The notes: generated by a model from the letters alone, not told the origin. Counted from the first letter of the stretch, positions 32,560-46,441 are shown. The stretch is 64,000 nt of DNA from Ascaphus truei (GCA_036426205.1 CM071568.1:47957248-48021247), one strand, 5' to 3'. Made by a program: numbers and translations.

Positions 32560-34465
32560 GGTCTCCTACTAAATTAAAGTTTAGAGAGTTTGGGTGTATT
32601 GTATGGGCCACACTGGGCTATTTTCACGTTTAAATAGACTACAAGTGTAGTTTCCTTGTACATTAGATTAGTTAGGACATTTTTAGGCTATCAGATTTTA
32701 CAGGATTTGTGGATCGTGCTCCAGTTTACATTTCAGTCAACATTACAGTGCCCGTCCCTTTACATTCTGTAGGTTGCCAGTGAGAAAGGAAGCCAAGTGC
32801 CTTGGTGTGATTAGATTGTGATAACGCAGCAATCCCCACAGACTGCACCAGGCTGTGGGTGACATCTGTTTTCAAAACTTGCTCGATGGAGCGGTAATCC
32901 TGATTGAAACAGGAGTCCCCATAAGATGCAGAACTCTGGTGTCACTCTGGTGCAGACGACACACAGCGTTGTATAGGTTAATATTTCAGCTGTTTATACC
33001 TCCTGAGTGAAGAATCAGATTAGAAAAATAAAAAATAAATCCCCTGCTTTGGCAAGAAAATATTCTTTTAATGTAAATGTATGTAGCACCTCTCGGTATG
33101 CGATCTGTTGTCTTTGCCGTTTTAAATCCGATATAGGTGTTCAGATTCTATGTACACATAAATTCAGCTATAACAATAATTATAGTTACTCCTGCTTGCT
33201 ACAGTGGTAAATTTTAATAAGATCTCCGTACCTGAACCAACAATCTATAATTCGGTGGACAACCAAAAACCAACTACCAGTCTAATTTCTTACAATATAT
33301 TGTTCATTCCATTGTTTTGTGTTCTGTGAAGCAGCAGTAAATGGTACACAGTTAACACGAAGTTTCATTGATTTCTAATGGCTGCCCATGTCTTTCTGTT
33401 CTGTAACACTCCTGGAACATCTGCATTTACTTGCCGAAGATTGTACGAAACATCCAATATAGAACAAGGAGTGGGGTTTACCGGATAAATAAATGCAGAA
33501 TGTAAGCACTGGCTGCTGCCCTTATGTGCACTGAAAAATGCAACGATAAGGGTCAGATAACAAGCCACAAATTAGAACCATATAGCAATTGAACATTTAT
33601 TGTGATCTAAATCTCCCAATCATGGACCAATTTCAAGGAGGATATGAAAACAGTTGAACCCCATAATTATACATATACATCCTTTGTATTCTTGTACACT
33701 ACAATTATATTTGAGATTGTTGAACAGCTGCTTCTAATTTGAAGGTCTCAGATTTGGCTCCCGTGGACACTTGTTCAAACCATGTAATTGGCACAATGAA
33801 GACGAGATTATGGAATCACAAGAGGAGAGGGTGATGCGGCGAGGATATGACGGGTCAGGAATGAAATGCAATTGCTGTTTAGAGATTTGAAACCGTTTAA
33901 TTTAGCAAAAACACACAATTCCCTCTAGATAAGGAAAACAGAAAAATGTTTCAGTTGCGTTTGTCTTGCGCAAGTGGTAAGCACTGGTTGAAGTGCCATT
34001 GAAAGATCTTGTGGTTCTGTGCTTGATTGCAGGAGAGAAAATCCTTTTAGTACAATAGGTCAAAGCTCTTTATACTCTATACTTGAAAGGTTTATGGTAT
34101 AAAGACAGAAATGCACAGAGCCTTTCTAAATAGATAACGTATTCTTTAAAAGAGAACAGTTAGTTGTTTAGGTTTGTACCAATGGCAGGGCCCCCCCCAC
34201 TTAAAATCCTACTGCCGGTGTCGGCCTTCAGCCCACTCTTCTCCACCTTGCACAACATCGTGGGCCACTGGCAGCCTCGGATCATAAACTTAGCCTGCTC
34301 CCCTTCACAAAAACATTGCCTCTTCCCATTGCAATCCTCCCTCCACTCAACTTGGAATTCCCAAAACTGGGTGTGTGGCCATGTTATGGAGTCTTTCTGG
34401 ACTTAATACATATTTCTGTTTGTCACGGGAGACCAGGTAATTTCCACCTTCTTACTGGGATCATA
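32560..34465. other. Unassigned intronic stretch
   Basis: Nothing recognisable. A C-rich segment near 34180-34400 gives an 80-codon frame that looks like composition only. Confidence 0.5.
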
Positions 34466-34470
34466 CATTG

Positions 34471-35145
34471 AGCAAGCGTATCGCACAACAGATGCTAATG
34501 CCAATTATCGACTATGGAGACATAGTATATGGCTCGGCACCCCAAACCCACATTAGCAATCTTGACACACTCTACAATTCAATATGCCATTTTGTTCTCC
34601 AATGTAACTACAACACACATCACTGCGAAATGCTCAAAGAACTAGATTGGTCATCACTTGAGTGTAGGCACAAAGTTAACCTTTCCTGTCTTGCCTTCAA
34701 ATACTTTCTGGACAAGCTACCCATCTATGTGAACAAGCTCCTCATCCCTACCACATGCAGCACTTATCATCTGAGATCTGACTCCAAAAGACTGTTCATG
34801 GTCCCAAGGCTCAACAAAGTATCCAGCCTCTCCTTCTCTTACCGTGCACCCCAAAACTGGAACAACCTACCGGGACTCTCACATCCACCACCAATTTAGT
34901 TCTTTCAAAACCAAAGCTGTCTCACATTTTAATCTGGTCTGTAACTGTTACATATGCCTATAATATATATTATATTTAACTGTGTATGCAATGTCTTGTA
35001 TATAATGTATACCCCGTTGACTTATGTAACCATGTTTTATTTGTCATTTTAACTCCTATCCCAGGACATACTTGAAAACGAAAGGTAACTCTCAATGTAT
35101 TACTTCCTGGTTAAATATTTTATAAATAAGGTAATTAAATAAATT
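34471..35145 (+). pseudogene. L2/CR1-like LINE 3' fragment with open C-terminal frame
   Basis: A 5'-truncated copy of the 10690 family. A plus-strand frame (34468-34899) retains the post-RT region without a stop: QQMLMPIIDYGDIVYGS, then ELDWSSLECRHKVNLS, then SFSYRAPQNWNNLPG. It is then followed by a 3' untranslated tail ending GTATTACTTCCTGG and an ATAAA-rich run. It lacks the catalytic reverse transcriptase core entirely. Confidence 0.88.
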
Positions 35146-35149
35146 GTAG

Positions 35150-35960
35150 TTTATTCGCATAAATTCACTTACACACAATGATACACAAAATACAGACAAA
35201 AGGACACTTACTTTGGGACTAGGGTTGAAAACTAGACTTTCCTAGGTGCAGGTAACTCTTTGGGCGAGTTTTAAATGTAATTTAATAAAGTATCATTTTA
35301 CTATACTTCTGAGTCTTGGGGAACAGGTGACAGAACAGGAAACATGTTGTACTTTTATCTCTATCTGCCTTATTCCCCACACACTTTCTCTTAGACTCAG
35401 TCTGAACTCCCCACTCAACCTTATATACGGTTAGGGTACCCACAAACCCTAGACTAGTTGTTGGTCACCGGGGCACTAGCTGGGGTTCCCCCCCACCCTT
35501 AAATTAGGGATTCCCTCAGCTACAGAAAGAGGTTTTGTCCCTGTGCCCCATTCTCCTTTCCAGGCTGTGCTGAAGCAGGGTACCCTAGTGGCGAGTCACG
35601 CTTGCGTTTTCAAAGGGAGATATAGCCGGGACAATGTGCCTACATGTATCAGGGAATCAAGCATAATTCCCGGGTACATTTATGGGGGAACTGACAACTC
35701 CGGACCCCAACCTCCTAGGCACATTGTCAACAGTTCCTCCGCAACCCCCCCCCACCCCCCTTGAAACTCATACAGTAGAAATCTCTGCTCGCTGACATGC
35801 CCGGAAAGGGAAAAAGACACAAAAAATACTTTTATTGCATACATGGCATGGCACAATGTTACTGGGCCCAAGAGCTAACTATCTTGGACCCTTACACACG
35901 GATCAGGTGTAACAAAACGGGCTTAACCTTTATTTGAGAGCCTGGTTACCCCCTCCCGTC
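35150..35960 (-). repeat. Possible LTR-retroelement remnant
   Basis: Composition and motifs resemble LTR or adjacent sequence on the minus strand (GCAATAAAAGTATTTTT near 35825-35845). A C-run occurs at 35744-35761. No terminal TG/CA pair or target duplication was found, so the limits are approximate. Confidence 0.35.
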
Positions 35961-36384
35961 ACGCTATTTATCATTGGGCTAGCACAGAAAAAAAAAATGC
36001 AAAGTGTCTGAAATGGTTAAAACCCCAATTATCTTTCAGTACCAGCTAATGTATCCTGTGGACAGAAGCGATCTTGTTATTGAAGATGCCTGTAAAAGGT
36101 CATCCTTTTACCACAGGATGGTTTGTGTGCTTGGGCAGTGAAATATGAATTACACAGAAACCTTTAGAAGTGCAAAGTGGAGAAGGTCTTACATTTACTT
36201 TGTGGGTAATTGGCGTCCGCATGAAAATAAACGAATCCAAAAAGAATTGTAATCAACACCATAATTAGTGAAGGGAGATGTACATTTATATTTTTAAAGT
36301 CTACTTGGAATTAGTTCCTTTAAAATATTGTCACATTTGGAAACAAGTGACAAGTATTTAAAAAAAACAAAAAAAACATGAAAC

Positions 36385-36600
36385 GGTTGTTAAATTAGAT
36401 TTCACCAGGGGGTCCATGTTAAAATAGATAAGAAGTAACAAGTGACACAGCGAGTGCTCATTTGCATGTCATTACCCAGAATTCTTGGCTGCAGTGGAAG
36501 CATTGTTTGCCAAGTGATAATTGGTGAAGCGTGGGTTCCAGACCTGTCTAAGACATGCAAATGCACCACAAGTCATACGTTTATTTTCTGTAGATTTAAC
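36385..36600 (+). repeat. Dispersed repeat of the 63515 family, partial
   Basis: It contains CCATGTTAAAATAGATAAGA, GTGCTCATTTGCATGTCATT and GGCTGCAGTGGAAGCA in the family's order. Its intact CCATGTTAAAA shows what the split copy at 22205-23225 looked like before the LINE landed there. Confidence 0.7.
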
Positions 36601-37605
36601 CAGAAATAATTACTTCTTGAGCTTGTATCCGTAGCAAATGTACTTGTATGTTTGCAGGTATGTGTGATGAACAAAACATCAAAGCTTTCGAGAACGTCAT
36701 GCACAGTAAACATTTATCACAGCACCAGATTATTTTCTCCATGGACCATTTTATAACAAAAGCTTCACATTTTTGTTATAATTATAAAGAAAGTTTTTGT
36801 GAATCAATTCTGGATTTACTCGGTCTACTCACACTTTGGTGCAAAAAAAATTTCCAGAACAAAACTAATAAACATTAAAATAAATAATCAAGAATAACGA
36901 ACATTGTTTTTGTTTGTTTACATATACATGGAGTTTTAATTGTGTGTGTGTGGTCTGTGTGGACTCTAGGGGCCAGACTGCATAATAAATCACCACACTC
37001 GTTTTTCCTGTGTGATTTGGAAAAAAATACATGACATGGAGACTTCCCCCCCCACCCACTGTGGTTGTGCGAGATTATATTCCTGGAAGAGTTGGATGAC
37101 CTTATCTTGTTTGCTTTTGCTTAGTCGAACATGTGATTTGAAGAAAATCTGTGAAGCCCAAGTTATTCTGTTGCAATTGTAAGAGCACAAATGCAAAATT
37201 ATGGTTTGTCGTTTATGTAATTTTAACATATCCGGCGTTTGACAGCTTTATCCGATGATCTAACAGCAACGGTAATGGATGCCCATACTTTTTGGTGTGT
37301 GGTATGGTCCATACACTTTCCCACAGGAATCTATTTGCGCTTTGCGTTGTGGCAATGTCTCGGTCTAACATATGGTGAGGTGACATCCCAAGTAAGAATA
37401 TGGTTCCATTTTCTTACTGTTCGATATCTGCTTTTATCCTTCGGTTCAATAAACATGTGTTTTATGTTTGAGTATTAGTACTCCAGTGCTTCTATCTTGG
37501 GTATACTGAGGAAGGAGTAAAAGGCACCGACTGAAAACAATGACAGTATGAATCAGGGGCGTCTGGTTCAAAGCCCGGTGTCCGCTCCTTGGTGACAGCA
37601 CCAAA
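36601..37605. other. Unassigned intronic stretch
   Basis: No recognisable feature. A TG run near 36941-36960 and a C run near 37047-37056 are the only low-complexity parts. Confidence 0.5.
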
Positions 37606-37741
37606 AACAGATTGTAAGCTCATTTGGACAGGGGTGGTGTCTGTGAACATTCCTATGTGCTGTGTACCACGTACTATACTGTAATTGTATAAAGTCCCAT
37701 TGGGAGAAGAACGCTATATGAAATATTTTTATTATTATTAT
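37606..37741 (+). repeat. LINE 3'-tail-type dispersed repeat with (ATT)n
   Basis: It opens AGATTGTAAGCTCATTTGGA and ends with GAACGCTATATGAAATATTT followed by an (ATT)n run, the common form of a 5'-truncated retroposon tail. Confidence 0.6.
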
Positions 37742-39580
37742 TACTTCTCCTTAGTTGCAAACAGAGATTAAACCTAATTAAAAGGAAATACTTTCATTTA
37801 CACAGAATCTCCTCTTTTCGCTTCTTCTAGTATTACGAGTTGAAAATTGGATACAAACAGGGCTAAGATCACATTTATTCTACCTTGACATTTTTTTTTA
37901 ATGCAACAATATAGCTCAGAGTTCTAGTAGCCGTACTGCACGAGGGGAAACGCAGGTTTCCTCATTGGTGAAATGATAGTGAATGCAGCTTTCCAATAGG
38001 TTTCTTCTGCCACAGAACACAAAGAAGAAAACAACGTTTTTAGAAACCGTGTGCACTATATTTTCATCTATGCAGAACAGTTTAACGCGTAGAAAGACGA
38101 GAGCTAATTATTTCTTGCCGCTTTTATTTCCCCTGCTTTTCTGGATAGCGATTTATCAAAAGTCTGTGCTATTCAGCCCAGAGAAGAATTATTTGGCGTC
38201 ACAGTGGTGGGGAGAGACAAATGAGACACTTGCACTAAAGCTGCTGAATTTTGGACATTTATGGCTAGCCAAGATGCAGCGAATTTGACCCCACAAATTG
38301 CCTTTGCCAATTCATGAATTGGGAACAAAAATATGTGATAACATTTTTGCCACACATGGAGAGGTTTCCACAGACCTAGTGTTGGAGAATAAATATTTAA
38401 TTGCCTATTTTACAAGAAACCAAGCTCTTTAACTGGATGCTACATGAATACGATTTTCAGACCGTGTTTAAATCCAAAGACTGATTTATAACCGTAAACA
38501 AGCATTATAACACCTGCAACATGTATATACATGTATAGGAGTAACACACAAACATTCACATTTATAAACCACTCCAAAACAAAGTGTTTAATACTTGCAT
38601 AACCTGACAGGCGCATTATGCCAGACTTGGTAATATAAGCCTCTTAATTTAAGAGTTCTGGCTTGAGGTAATTTCAATGCAAAGGGCATAAAAAAAAGTA
38701 TGGAAATGATAGGGTAACTTTTCTAGTGCACAACTAGACTCAAGTTGGCTAACCAATGAAGTTCTTAATTGTGAGGCAATGGCTGAAATGCAATAAAACT
38801 TTTTTTATTTTATTTTGTTTTTTTAAATGTGTGATACAGTATTTGAATGTAAGCAAGAACTTTTGTGCAAAAGTCCTACTTGTACCACCAGTAAAGAACT
38901 TTGTTGCATACTCTCTCGTACCATCACACTATTACCACTAATGTATAACCAAAGGTCTATTACACGGCCCAGGCACTGGAGAAAATTATTAAATAAATAC
39001 TGAGCGTCTGCCAGCACAAACCTGGGAAAAATATTGTATTCATCCAATAGAGATGGGTGATGGGGAGGAAGTTTTTATATTTGTACGAGCTCTTGGCAGA
39101 TGAACACATTAATGGAAGAGGATGCTATTATTGAGTCATCAGAATTATATTTCGATGTGAAGATGAAATACTAAGTATTTCCCGCTACACTACATAGAAA
39201 CATCATAACAGATCTGTGTTCTGTAATTGATGGTTGCCCACAGATTAGTCCTTTGCATAAAGAGTAATGATGCTGTAGAACCGCAAGTGACTTATCAATG
39301 AACATGAATTACTTGTGTGTGACCCTCCAGAATATAAGCACAAGCCATGTTATATACAGCAGGACAGTATGGGGTTACCCTACTCTTTCAATACCTTCGA
39401 TATCTATTTTAAGCTTGCATTATTGCACCTTGTTCTTATAACAATGATAAATAAATGAGAAAAAATCAATTAAACATCTTAGGGAAATCCCATTTTATTT
39501 GCTATCACCAAACAGGACCTTAGTCTTTAAACATAGAGAAAAGGCAAATAATTAAAACAAGTTTCATGATTCAGCCTTTG
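37742..39580. other. Unassigned intronic stretch
   Basis: No coding or repeat structure recognised, except a TAGAGATGGGT motif near 39047 that may be a remnant hAT end. Confidence 0.5.
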
Positions 39581-39589
39581 TACATGTTC

Positions 39590-39715
39590 ACCATACTTTG
39601 CACTTTTGGTATGCCATTCGGTTTATGTAATGTACATAACTATACGCCACTGAGGAATATGTTGACACTTCACAAATAAATGATAAGCATTAATAAAAAA
39701 AATAAAGAAGGTTTT
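39590..39715 (+). repeat. LINE 3'-tail fragment
   Basis: The segment ending CTGAGGAATATGTTGACACT and CACAAATAAATGATAAG matches the tail of the LINE relic at 27473-29010. Confidence 0.5.
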
Positions 39716-39729
39716 ACATTAAAACTAAT

Positions 39730-40015
39730 GTAGCCCGGGTAGTTTTGGGGCTATAGTTCTTTCTCCTCCTGTGCAATAATCCCTGGTAAGGGCAGGTTTG
39801 CCAGAAGTAATCATGGGTTTTCCCCACACCCATGCTGTGCAGTGAGGCAGTGAAGATAGTGTCATCAGGCTGTGTCCAATCACAGTGACACAGGGGTGGT
39901 GCTTATTGGAACTACTTACTGCATAGCATTTCCTGAATTTAGTCAGTTGTCTCTACGCTTGAGAGAGACTGGTCCACCCTAAATAGACTGTGCAGGGCCC
40001 TGGGAAACAGGGTTA
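39730..40015 (+). repeat. Partial LTR of the 42802 family
   Basis: It starts TGTAGCCCGGGTAGTTTTGG and continues TATAGTTCTTTCTCCTCCTG, colinear with the minus strand of the solo LTR at 42802-43584 for some 250 bases. It then diverges. Only the first third of the LTR is present; a GGGTTACA-like end occurs near 40008-40015. Confidence 0.7.
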
Positions 40016-40780
40016 CACTAACAATGGAATATTACGGTGCCTTTAAGGTGCTTCTGAGGAATCCTACTCGGAAGATGGTGTAAGCCAGGGGTTCTGAATT
40101 TGTGGACTCTGAAGCCTTTATTGGTTGTTGCCAAACTCTGACTTCATTGCATGCAACACGCATATGCACCCTATAGTTTTTTCTATCACTGTCAGATCTG
40201 CTCTAAAGGTTGATTTGTGACATGAGGTTTCCAAACACAGATCCATTCATTTTGGGGTATATAATTTGTATTTATTTATACACCAATGATCTAACTTTGT
40301 AAAGCTGTGCTCTACACAATTGTGAACACGGAAATGGTGCACAAGAAGGAAACAGAGTTTAAGCTTGGTCAGTCAAAGCATAAGCAGCATACAGGTCAAC
40401 CCTCCTTAATTTTCCTTTGTAATAATATGTGAGAGACAACTCAAAAGTTAGCCGATAAAAAGTGTACTTTTTACATTTAAAAAAAAAAGTTTCTAGAACC
40501 AAATTCATGTCAGTGGAACATTTCCAGCATTTTACTACCATTCCTTCTTAAAAGTGCTTGTAAAAGTGCTTGTATGATCAGAAAAAAAGGTAACACAAAG
40601 CAAACATATACAAATAACCCCACAAACACACAGTATAAGTATATAGTAAAGGTTTTGCAAAACTGAAAAAACATGCACCAACATGGAGTATTCATAAGAG
40701 GTTATATTCTGCCTCAGATCTGTATCTGTAAATGTGACCAAGTGTTATCATTGAGTATTCACTGTTCATTCCTCGAAAAG

Positions 40781-40781
<1 letters not shown>

Positions 40782-40828
<47 letters not shown>
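40782..40828. repeat. (CA)n microsatellite
   Basis: Pure CA run of about 47 bases. Confidence 0.95.
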
Positions 40829-40829
<1 letters not shown>

Positions 40830-40830
<1 letters not shown>

Positions 40831-42060
40831 TTGGCTAGCGCAAAACAACCTCCAATTTAGACATTTTTGGGGAGGGTTTACATTCCACTGCTCCCAAGTT
40901 ACATCACAAGAAGCCTATTGTGTGGCTTTCGAGACAGCCCTTTTAATGCTCTGCAGGAAATCTCACTTACCTACTGGCTGCAGAACATAAAAACATCCAG
41001 CAAAAAAATGTTCAGCACAAATCAATTTTCTCTTTCTCCGCACACAAAGCAGCAGTCAGACCATGGCAAACAGGTATATGCAAATCCATTGTGCATGCAA
41101 TCGTACAGATTTCTATCTAATCATCAATCTTCAGTTAATGCAGTTCAATCTCTATGGGCCCATCTCAAAGGGAATTTCACAAGTAGTACAGCTAGGCTAT
41201 AGGGACACTTCCTCATTAAAAATAAACACATCAGAAATAGAAGTACAGTATTCTTCTTAAAAAAAAAAATGTTGCAGATATTTAGTCCAATACAATTGGT
41301 ATTAAGTCATTAAAATATGTTCTGTCCTGCTGGTTGCATACTTTTGTGCACTACTAATATCTTGGACATAACCATCTTGTATATTGTTTTTGCATATTTT
41401 TTCTCATTTGATTATTGTTCTTTTTCATTTCATTTTTGCACTCCAGCGGTTCCTTTCACTCGAACCTGCCTCTTTCAGTGATGCACCATGCTACTCCTAC
41501 AGTACGTAGAGATTTCCTTCCATGTTAAGCAAGTACGACCCATTATACCATGGAAGAAAAGTCACATCTGTCCCTGGATTAGCCCTATCCATCTTCAGCT
41601 ATGCATCTTTGTTCTCGTTGCTCTCTCTCTTCCTCTTTCCTCCCCCACCCCCTGCATATTTTATGGCATATGCAGAGATTTCGTTAGATTACAATGTTAC
41701 ATTTCATTAACCTTATAGGACGTCCCACTCCCGCACTCCATGTCATAGTAATCATAATAGGACTTGTATCTTTCGTTGTCAGATCAAAGTATATCGGACT
41801 CCAGTACCATATAGGATGTGTTTTATTTGTATATAGCTTGTAATTGTTTTAAATATCACTGCTCCCTCTTCCTAGCAGGTACAGCATGGAACATACAACT
41901 TTGTAGTACCTGGGAGGACGGTCATTACCCTGTTAACATCAGGTGAAAGGTCTTATGTTTGCTTCACTTGTGATGGATGTTGGAAGTTTCGACTGCATCT
42001 CAACATTTTTGTCCCCCCATTAGGTCACAAACTTGTTATTAAATCATCGTCCCTTATGTA
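40830..42060. other. Unassigned intronic stretch
   Basis: Ordinary AT-rich DNA with a pyrimidine-rich part near 41610-41650. Confidence 0.5.
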
Positions 42061-42066
42061 TCCTTT

Positions 42067-42287
42067 ATAGGGGGAGCAAGAGTAAACGGGGGGAGGGGTG
42101 TAAGAGCAAAAGAGGAGGGAGTGAAAGTGAGAAGGGGGGAGAATAAGAGGAAAGGGGTATGTAGGAGAAAAGCAGGTGAGGAGGTGAGCATGTGGGGGGG
42201 AGAAGCTGGTGGAGAGGGGAACATGCGGGGAGAAGCTAGTGAGGGGGGGAACATGCGGGGAGAAGCTGGTGGAGGGGAGCATGTGGA
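42067..42287. repeat. Purine-rich minisatellite
   Basis: A G/A-rich tract whose right part (42187-42287) repeats a unit of about 28-30 bases, GGGGAGAAGCTGGTGGAG plus GGGAACATGC, three to four times. The minus strand therefore gives repetitive SFSPHVPPLT-like frames, which are not genes. Confidence 0.85.
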
Positions 42288-42357
42288 ATTCTGAAATATT
42301 ATGTTCATTGCTTTTACTTTATAATAATGTTAATTGTGAAGTGCTTTGATTTTTACA

Positions 42358-42500
42358 GACAGTCCCTGATCAGATGAGCTTACAACCTGTATTTTTGGTG
42401 CCCGAGGCATAGGGAGATAAAGTGACTTGCCCAAGGTCACACAGAGCAGACACTGGGATTTGAATTTGGTTCCCCTGATTCCAACGGTCATTCTTCTCTC
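42358..42500 (-). repeat. MIR/CORE-like SINE fragment
   Basis: The best-preserved of the three: AAGTGACTTGCCCAAGGTCA followed by CACTGGGATTTGAATTTGGT, the reverse complement of the MIR/CORE-SINE core. Confidence 0.7.
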
Positions 42501-42801
42501 AGTTCGTGCTTTTACTCATATAGTTGTTCCTTCAGACCCTTTATTTTACAAGGATTATTTTTAATTGACGTGTGTAAGACGTATTTGTGGAAGAGAGATA
42601 TTTTGCACTTTTTTTTGGAGGACTCTAGCACTGACTGGATTGACATGGCTCAGTGTTAGACAAAACTAGTCCAGCTCTATACAGCATGCAATATGCAAGG
42701 TAATGGATGGCATGTCGACCGACATTGTCAGAGGTTTCTCTTTTATTTCAAATATTACCAAATATACTGAAAAGGGAATAAATGTTTGCAAAGTTTATAT
42801 G

Positions 42802-43584
42802 TGTAACGGTGTTTCTCCTACCCAATCTCATATCGGCCCTAACCTGTGGAAACTGACCCATGTTACATGTGGTGTAGAATGGTGCACCTGCTGGCTTACA
42901 GGACTCCTGAGTCTCCCGCAATGTTATGGGGGATATCATCAGGACTGGCTCTCCAGGTATAGCTGAGTCATACTCACTCTTGGTACAGCGCCTCCATCTC
43001 TTCCAGACCCCCAGTGTTGTAGGGAGGAGTCTCTGAAAGAGAACCTCTATGTGCATCTTCTCCCTGAATGACACCAAGCTCAGGAGAGAAGAGTTCTTTG
43101 GCAAAAGCATACTTTATTGCATCAAACAGTAGCAGACTGCCCATCATTGCAGCCGGTCTTCAGCCGCTCATCATAGGTTGCCAACCCAAAGGAAGTCCCT
43201 GACCTTACACTCCCAGGCAAGGGTGCTGAAAACAGGTCTAGCTCTTCCCTTACTCCCTGATGGAGTAAGGGGAATAGTCTCCCAGAGGGAGGGCCACAAA
43301 ACCAGCCACAGCCCTGGCAGTATGCCGGGACAGACTACCCTCACTCATAGGTGGTGGGGCACAGCTAAATTCAGGAAGTGCTGTGCACTAAATAGCTCCA
43401 ATATGCACCACCCCTGTGCCACTGTAATTGGACACAGAGCCTGATGACACTATCCTCACTGAATACTACACAGCCCATGTGTGTGGGGGAAAAGCACCAT
43501 GATTACTCCTGGCAACCTGCCCTTACCAGGGATTATTGCACAGGAGGAGAAAGAACTATAATCCCAAAACTACACAGGGTTACA
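42802..43584 (-). mobile_element. Solo LTR, 783 bp
   Basis: The ends are TGTAACGG and GGGTTACA. The target duplication is TATG on both sides (42798-42801 and 43585-43588). On the minus strand it begins TGTAACCCTGTGTAGTTTTG and holds a GCAATAAAGTATGC polyadenylation signal near 43105-43120. A partial plus-strand relative is at 39730-40015 and a related LTR at 29067-29870. The frames inside are chance. Confidence 0.88.
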
Positions 43585-43588
43585 TATG

Positions 43589-45325
43589 TAACAGAGTACA
43601 TGTATGTAGAGCTGATCAAATTGAAACAAAATACAAGCAAATAATTATATTGAATGTGATACTTGCAGCAAAGGGGCGTGGGGGGGGGGGGAGTGAAGGA
43701 AATCACCTGATGTAATATTTTATTTCTGCCAAAAGTACAAGCTGTATAACCAACAATAGGTTTTAATATGATCCCCAATGTTTTTAGTTCAACATTCTAC
43801 TGGCAATATTGCTTCCTAAAAGGAAGAACTGTCAAGATAAAGTCTGATATACAACATCCACACCAGCTTGTTTTTCTTTTCTGAATTTGTTAATACCGGT
43901 GCACAAATCCGCAAGCAATAAAAGACCGAACACTCACTAATTCTACTCTACATGGTGGAAAAACCCCTCAAGCATTAAGCTATTGAGAGTTCACCTAAGG
44001 GTGAAATCATGGAGTATTTAGGAAGCAATACACAATATGTTACACAAAGCGGACATGAATTTGAACAATAGGATGGAAATCCTCTTTCCTGGCTGACCCA
44101 AGAGATGGAGAACAACAGTGTTCCCGTAGGGTACTCACTAGTAAAGATAAGAAATGTAACAGCTTTTAAAATCACATATCCAAATGTTTAAAGGAAAAAA
44201 CACACCATATCTCTGAAAACATTGCATTTCTTGGGATGTATAGTATATCATTTAGTCCCCCTTTCCTGTATCTTTAAACAGTCAGCAGTATCAGGATGAA
44301 ATACATTAATTACAAATCTATAAATCGCACGGTAAGGTGATTATAGACTTGTAATTAATTTATTTCATACATTACATACAATATATACATATATATAAAT
44401 AAATGTGTAAATACAGAGATGTACACAGCATCTAAAACACACAGTATTGGATTTTTTACAGCACCCCCTATGGATGCAGTATTTCCGATATACAAGTCAA
44501 AATACAAGGAATAATACAAATATTCATTAATTAACCCTTTACACTTCCCCTACTGCCTCACTTTCTGCTGAAGGTCAGGCCACAATATTAAAATAACTGT
44601 TGATTATTTTGAAACAAGACAAAGGAGATCAGATGTACATTATTAATTAGTAGCCTATTTTTAATAGGGCGCACCCTGTTTATTGGGGGAAATGTTTTTT
44701 TGCGGATTTGGTATTCGCCTCGGATCTGCGGAACAGTCAAGAAAACAAATCCGAGCAGATTGTGTGTTTTTATTTATTTAATTTATTTTTTAAACAAAAG
44801 AAAGAGAACAAACTGAAATCCGTTGCCGAATAGTTACAAATCCAACCTCAAGTGGAGGAGGAAAGAAAAAACAAAAGAAGGAGGGGAGGCGCTTTCAATT
44901 TAGGTGCATGTGTATCCACTCAAACGTCCCTCTAAATAAACTATCGGGACATGCTGAAAATAGAGCACACCTGGAGTACCCAGCTGGGAGATATGCAAAC
45001 GGCTAAGCAAAGTATATTTAAATGTGTCTCATCCCACACATCCTAAAAGGATTTCGGTACCGGCTATCTAGAGCTGATAAAGCTAAGGCACCAACCTCAT
45101 GACTTGAAAGATGTCAGACCCAACCAGACGAACCCACAACTGCTTTTCTAGGCCGCAGTTCTAGCAGTGTGAGCTAAATCAGTAGATGGGTAGCATCACT
45201 GTCACATCATACTTTTGAGCTGCTCACTGCTCACTGCTCACTCATGTAGCCTATGTAGCATATTTCACATGTATCAGGTGTGCCACACAAGGGACAAATC
45301 ACAACAATAAACCTACATCCCCAGG
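43589..45325. other. Unassigned intronic stretch
   Basis: Holds a G run (43680-43691), AT-rich low-complexity sequence (44360-44400, 44768-44800) and a three-fold CTGCTCACT tandem near 45219-45243. Nothing else recognised. Confidence 0.5.
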
Positions 45326-45327
45326 AC

Positions 45328-45335
45328 CACACACA

Positions 45336-45369
<34 letters not shown>
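45328..45369. repeat. (CA)n microsatellite
   Basis: CA run of about 42 bases with one interruption (aaac). Confidence 0.93.
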
Positions 45370-45372
<3 letters not shown>

Positions 45373-46405
45373 TTTAATATCAGAGAAAATCTAAACATTA
45401 CAAGCACATATCTGCAGTGCAAGACCTAAAGTGGTTGGGATCATTGTACAAAGCTCAAAAAGTGACATTGCCAAAAATAATGCTTCACAAAATAGTGGAT
45501 CTGGGATAGCACCTTTCAGTGAGGCAGTGGTCTAGAAAATTCATCAAACTGTCAATATGCCTATCAGGGCAAAACTGCAATTTAAAAGCAGTAGTTCTGC
45601 CTGGCATTTTTCTTTAGCTCTGCTATTTCTAGGGACTCCCCGGTTCCCAAGATACTTAATAGTCCATTTAAAATCACACCAAGAACACCAGTAACTTTAC
45701 TGGTAAGTAACTCAGGATCTAGGGGTTCCTGGAGTTGAAAGTAATGCTGCTTAATCCCGGCTGGACCCCCGTTGGTCCCAATCCTGTCAAATTAAAAAAA
45801 ACAAAAAAACAACAATGTAGCATTCTGGTGGTATTGAGACTTTCATGATTAACTCCTCATAGGCAATACACGGGGTTATGCTGTAGCACCAGTCAGTGCA
45901 TATGGACCACAGTGCTTTGCTGGCCCTCCCAATACTAAAGAGGTTAATACAGAATTTGATTACATTTTTCAATTTTGTTATAACAAAAGACACTTGCACA
46001 GGAATGAAATGAATAACCTATGATTTCAATCTTCCGAAATCACAACATATGAAAGTACCTCTCACTAACAAAGGGGTTTTTCTTCTTCTAAAGTACAGAT
46101 TTCATTTTTGTAGGATTAAGTTCATTTCTTATATTCCCTTCCTATCCTTATCACACATTTGGTTATAGAACTCTACTGTACATATTTTCTTTTTAGAAAT
46201 ATACAAAAGTTAAATATCTTTTCTGGCCTTCAAAAATGCATCAGTGTTGACAAAGACATCAAAAACAATGGAGTGTTTGCTTTAAGTGATGCCATTTGTT
46301 CGAAAAAGCCATTAACTTGCTTAAAAAAATGTTTTTGTGAACCAAGTTGACCCTTTAATTGGATTTATATACATATGCACATTCCAAAACATTATAGACT
46401 TGGCT

Positions 46406-46441
46406 CATAAGTAATATAAGTAATATAAGTAATATAAGTAA
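46406..46441. repeat. Short tandem repeat, 9-base unit
   Basis: TAATATAAG occurs about four times in direct succession. Confidence 0.85.

Noticed and set aside
34468..34899. 143-codon open frame as a host gene
   Set aside because: It is the C-terminal part of the LINE also present at 10690-13645, followed by the same 3' tail.
42025..42308. Repetitive Ser/Pro-rich minus-strand frames resembling a repeat protein
   Set aside because: Produced by a 28-30-base purine minisatellite; both frames are open because the unit lacks stops.
46406..46441. Short tandem repeats as a CRISPR array
   Set aside because: Nine-base units without spacers in a vertebrate genome; a simple tandem repeat.
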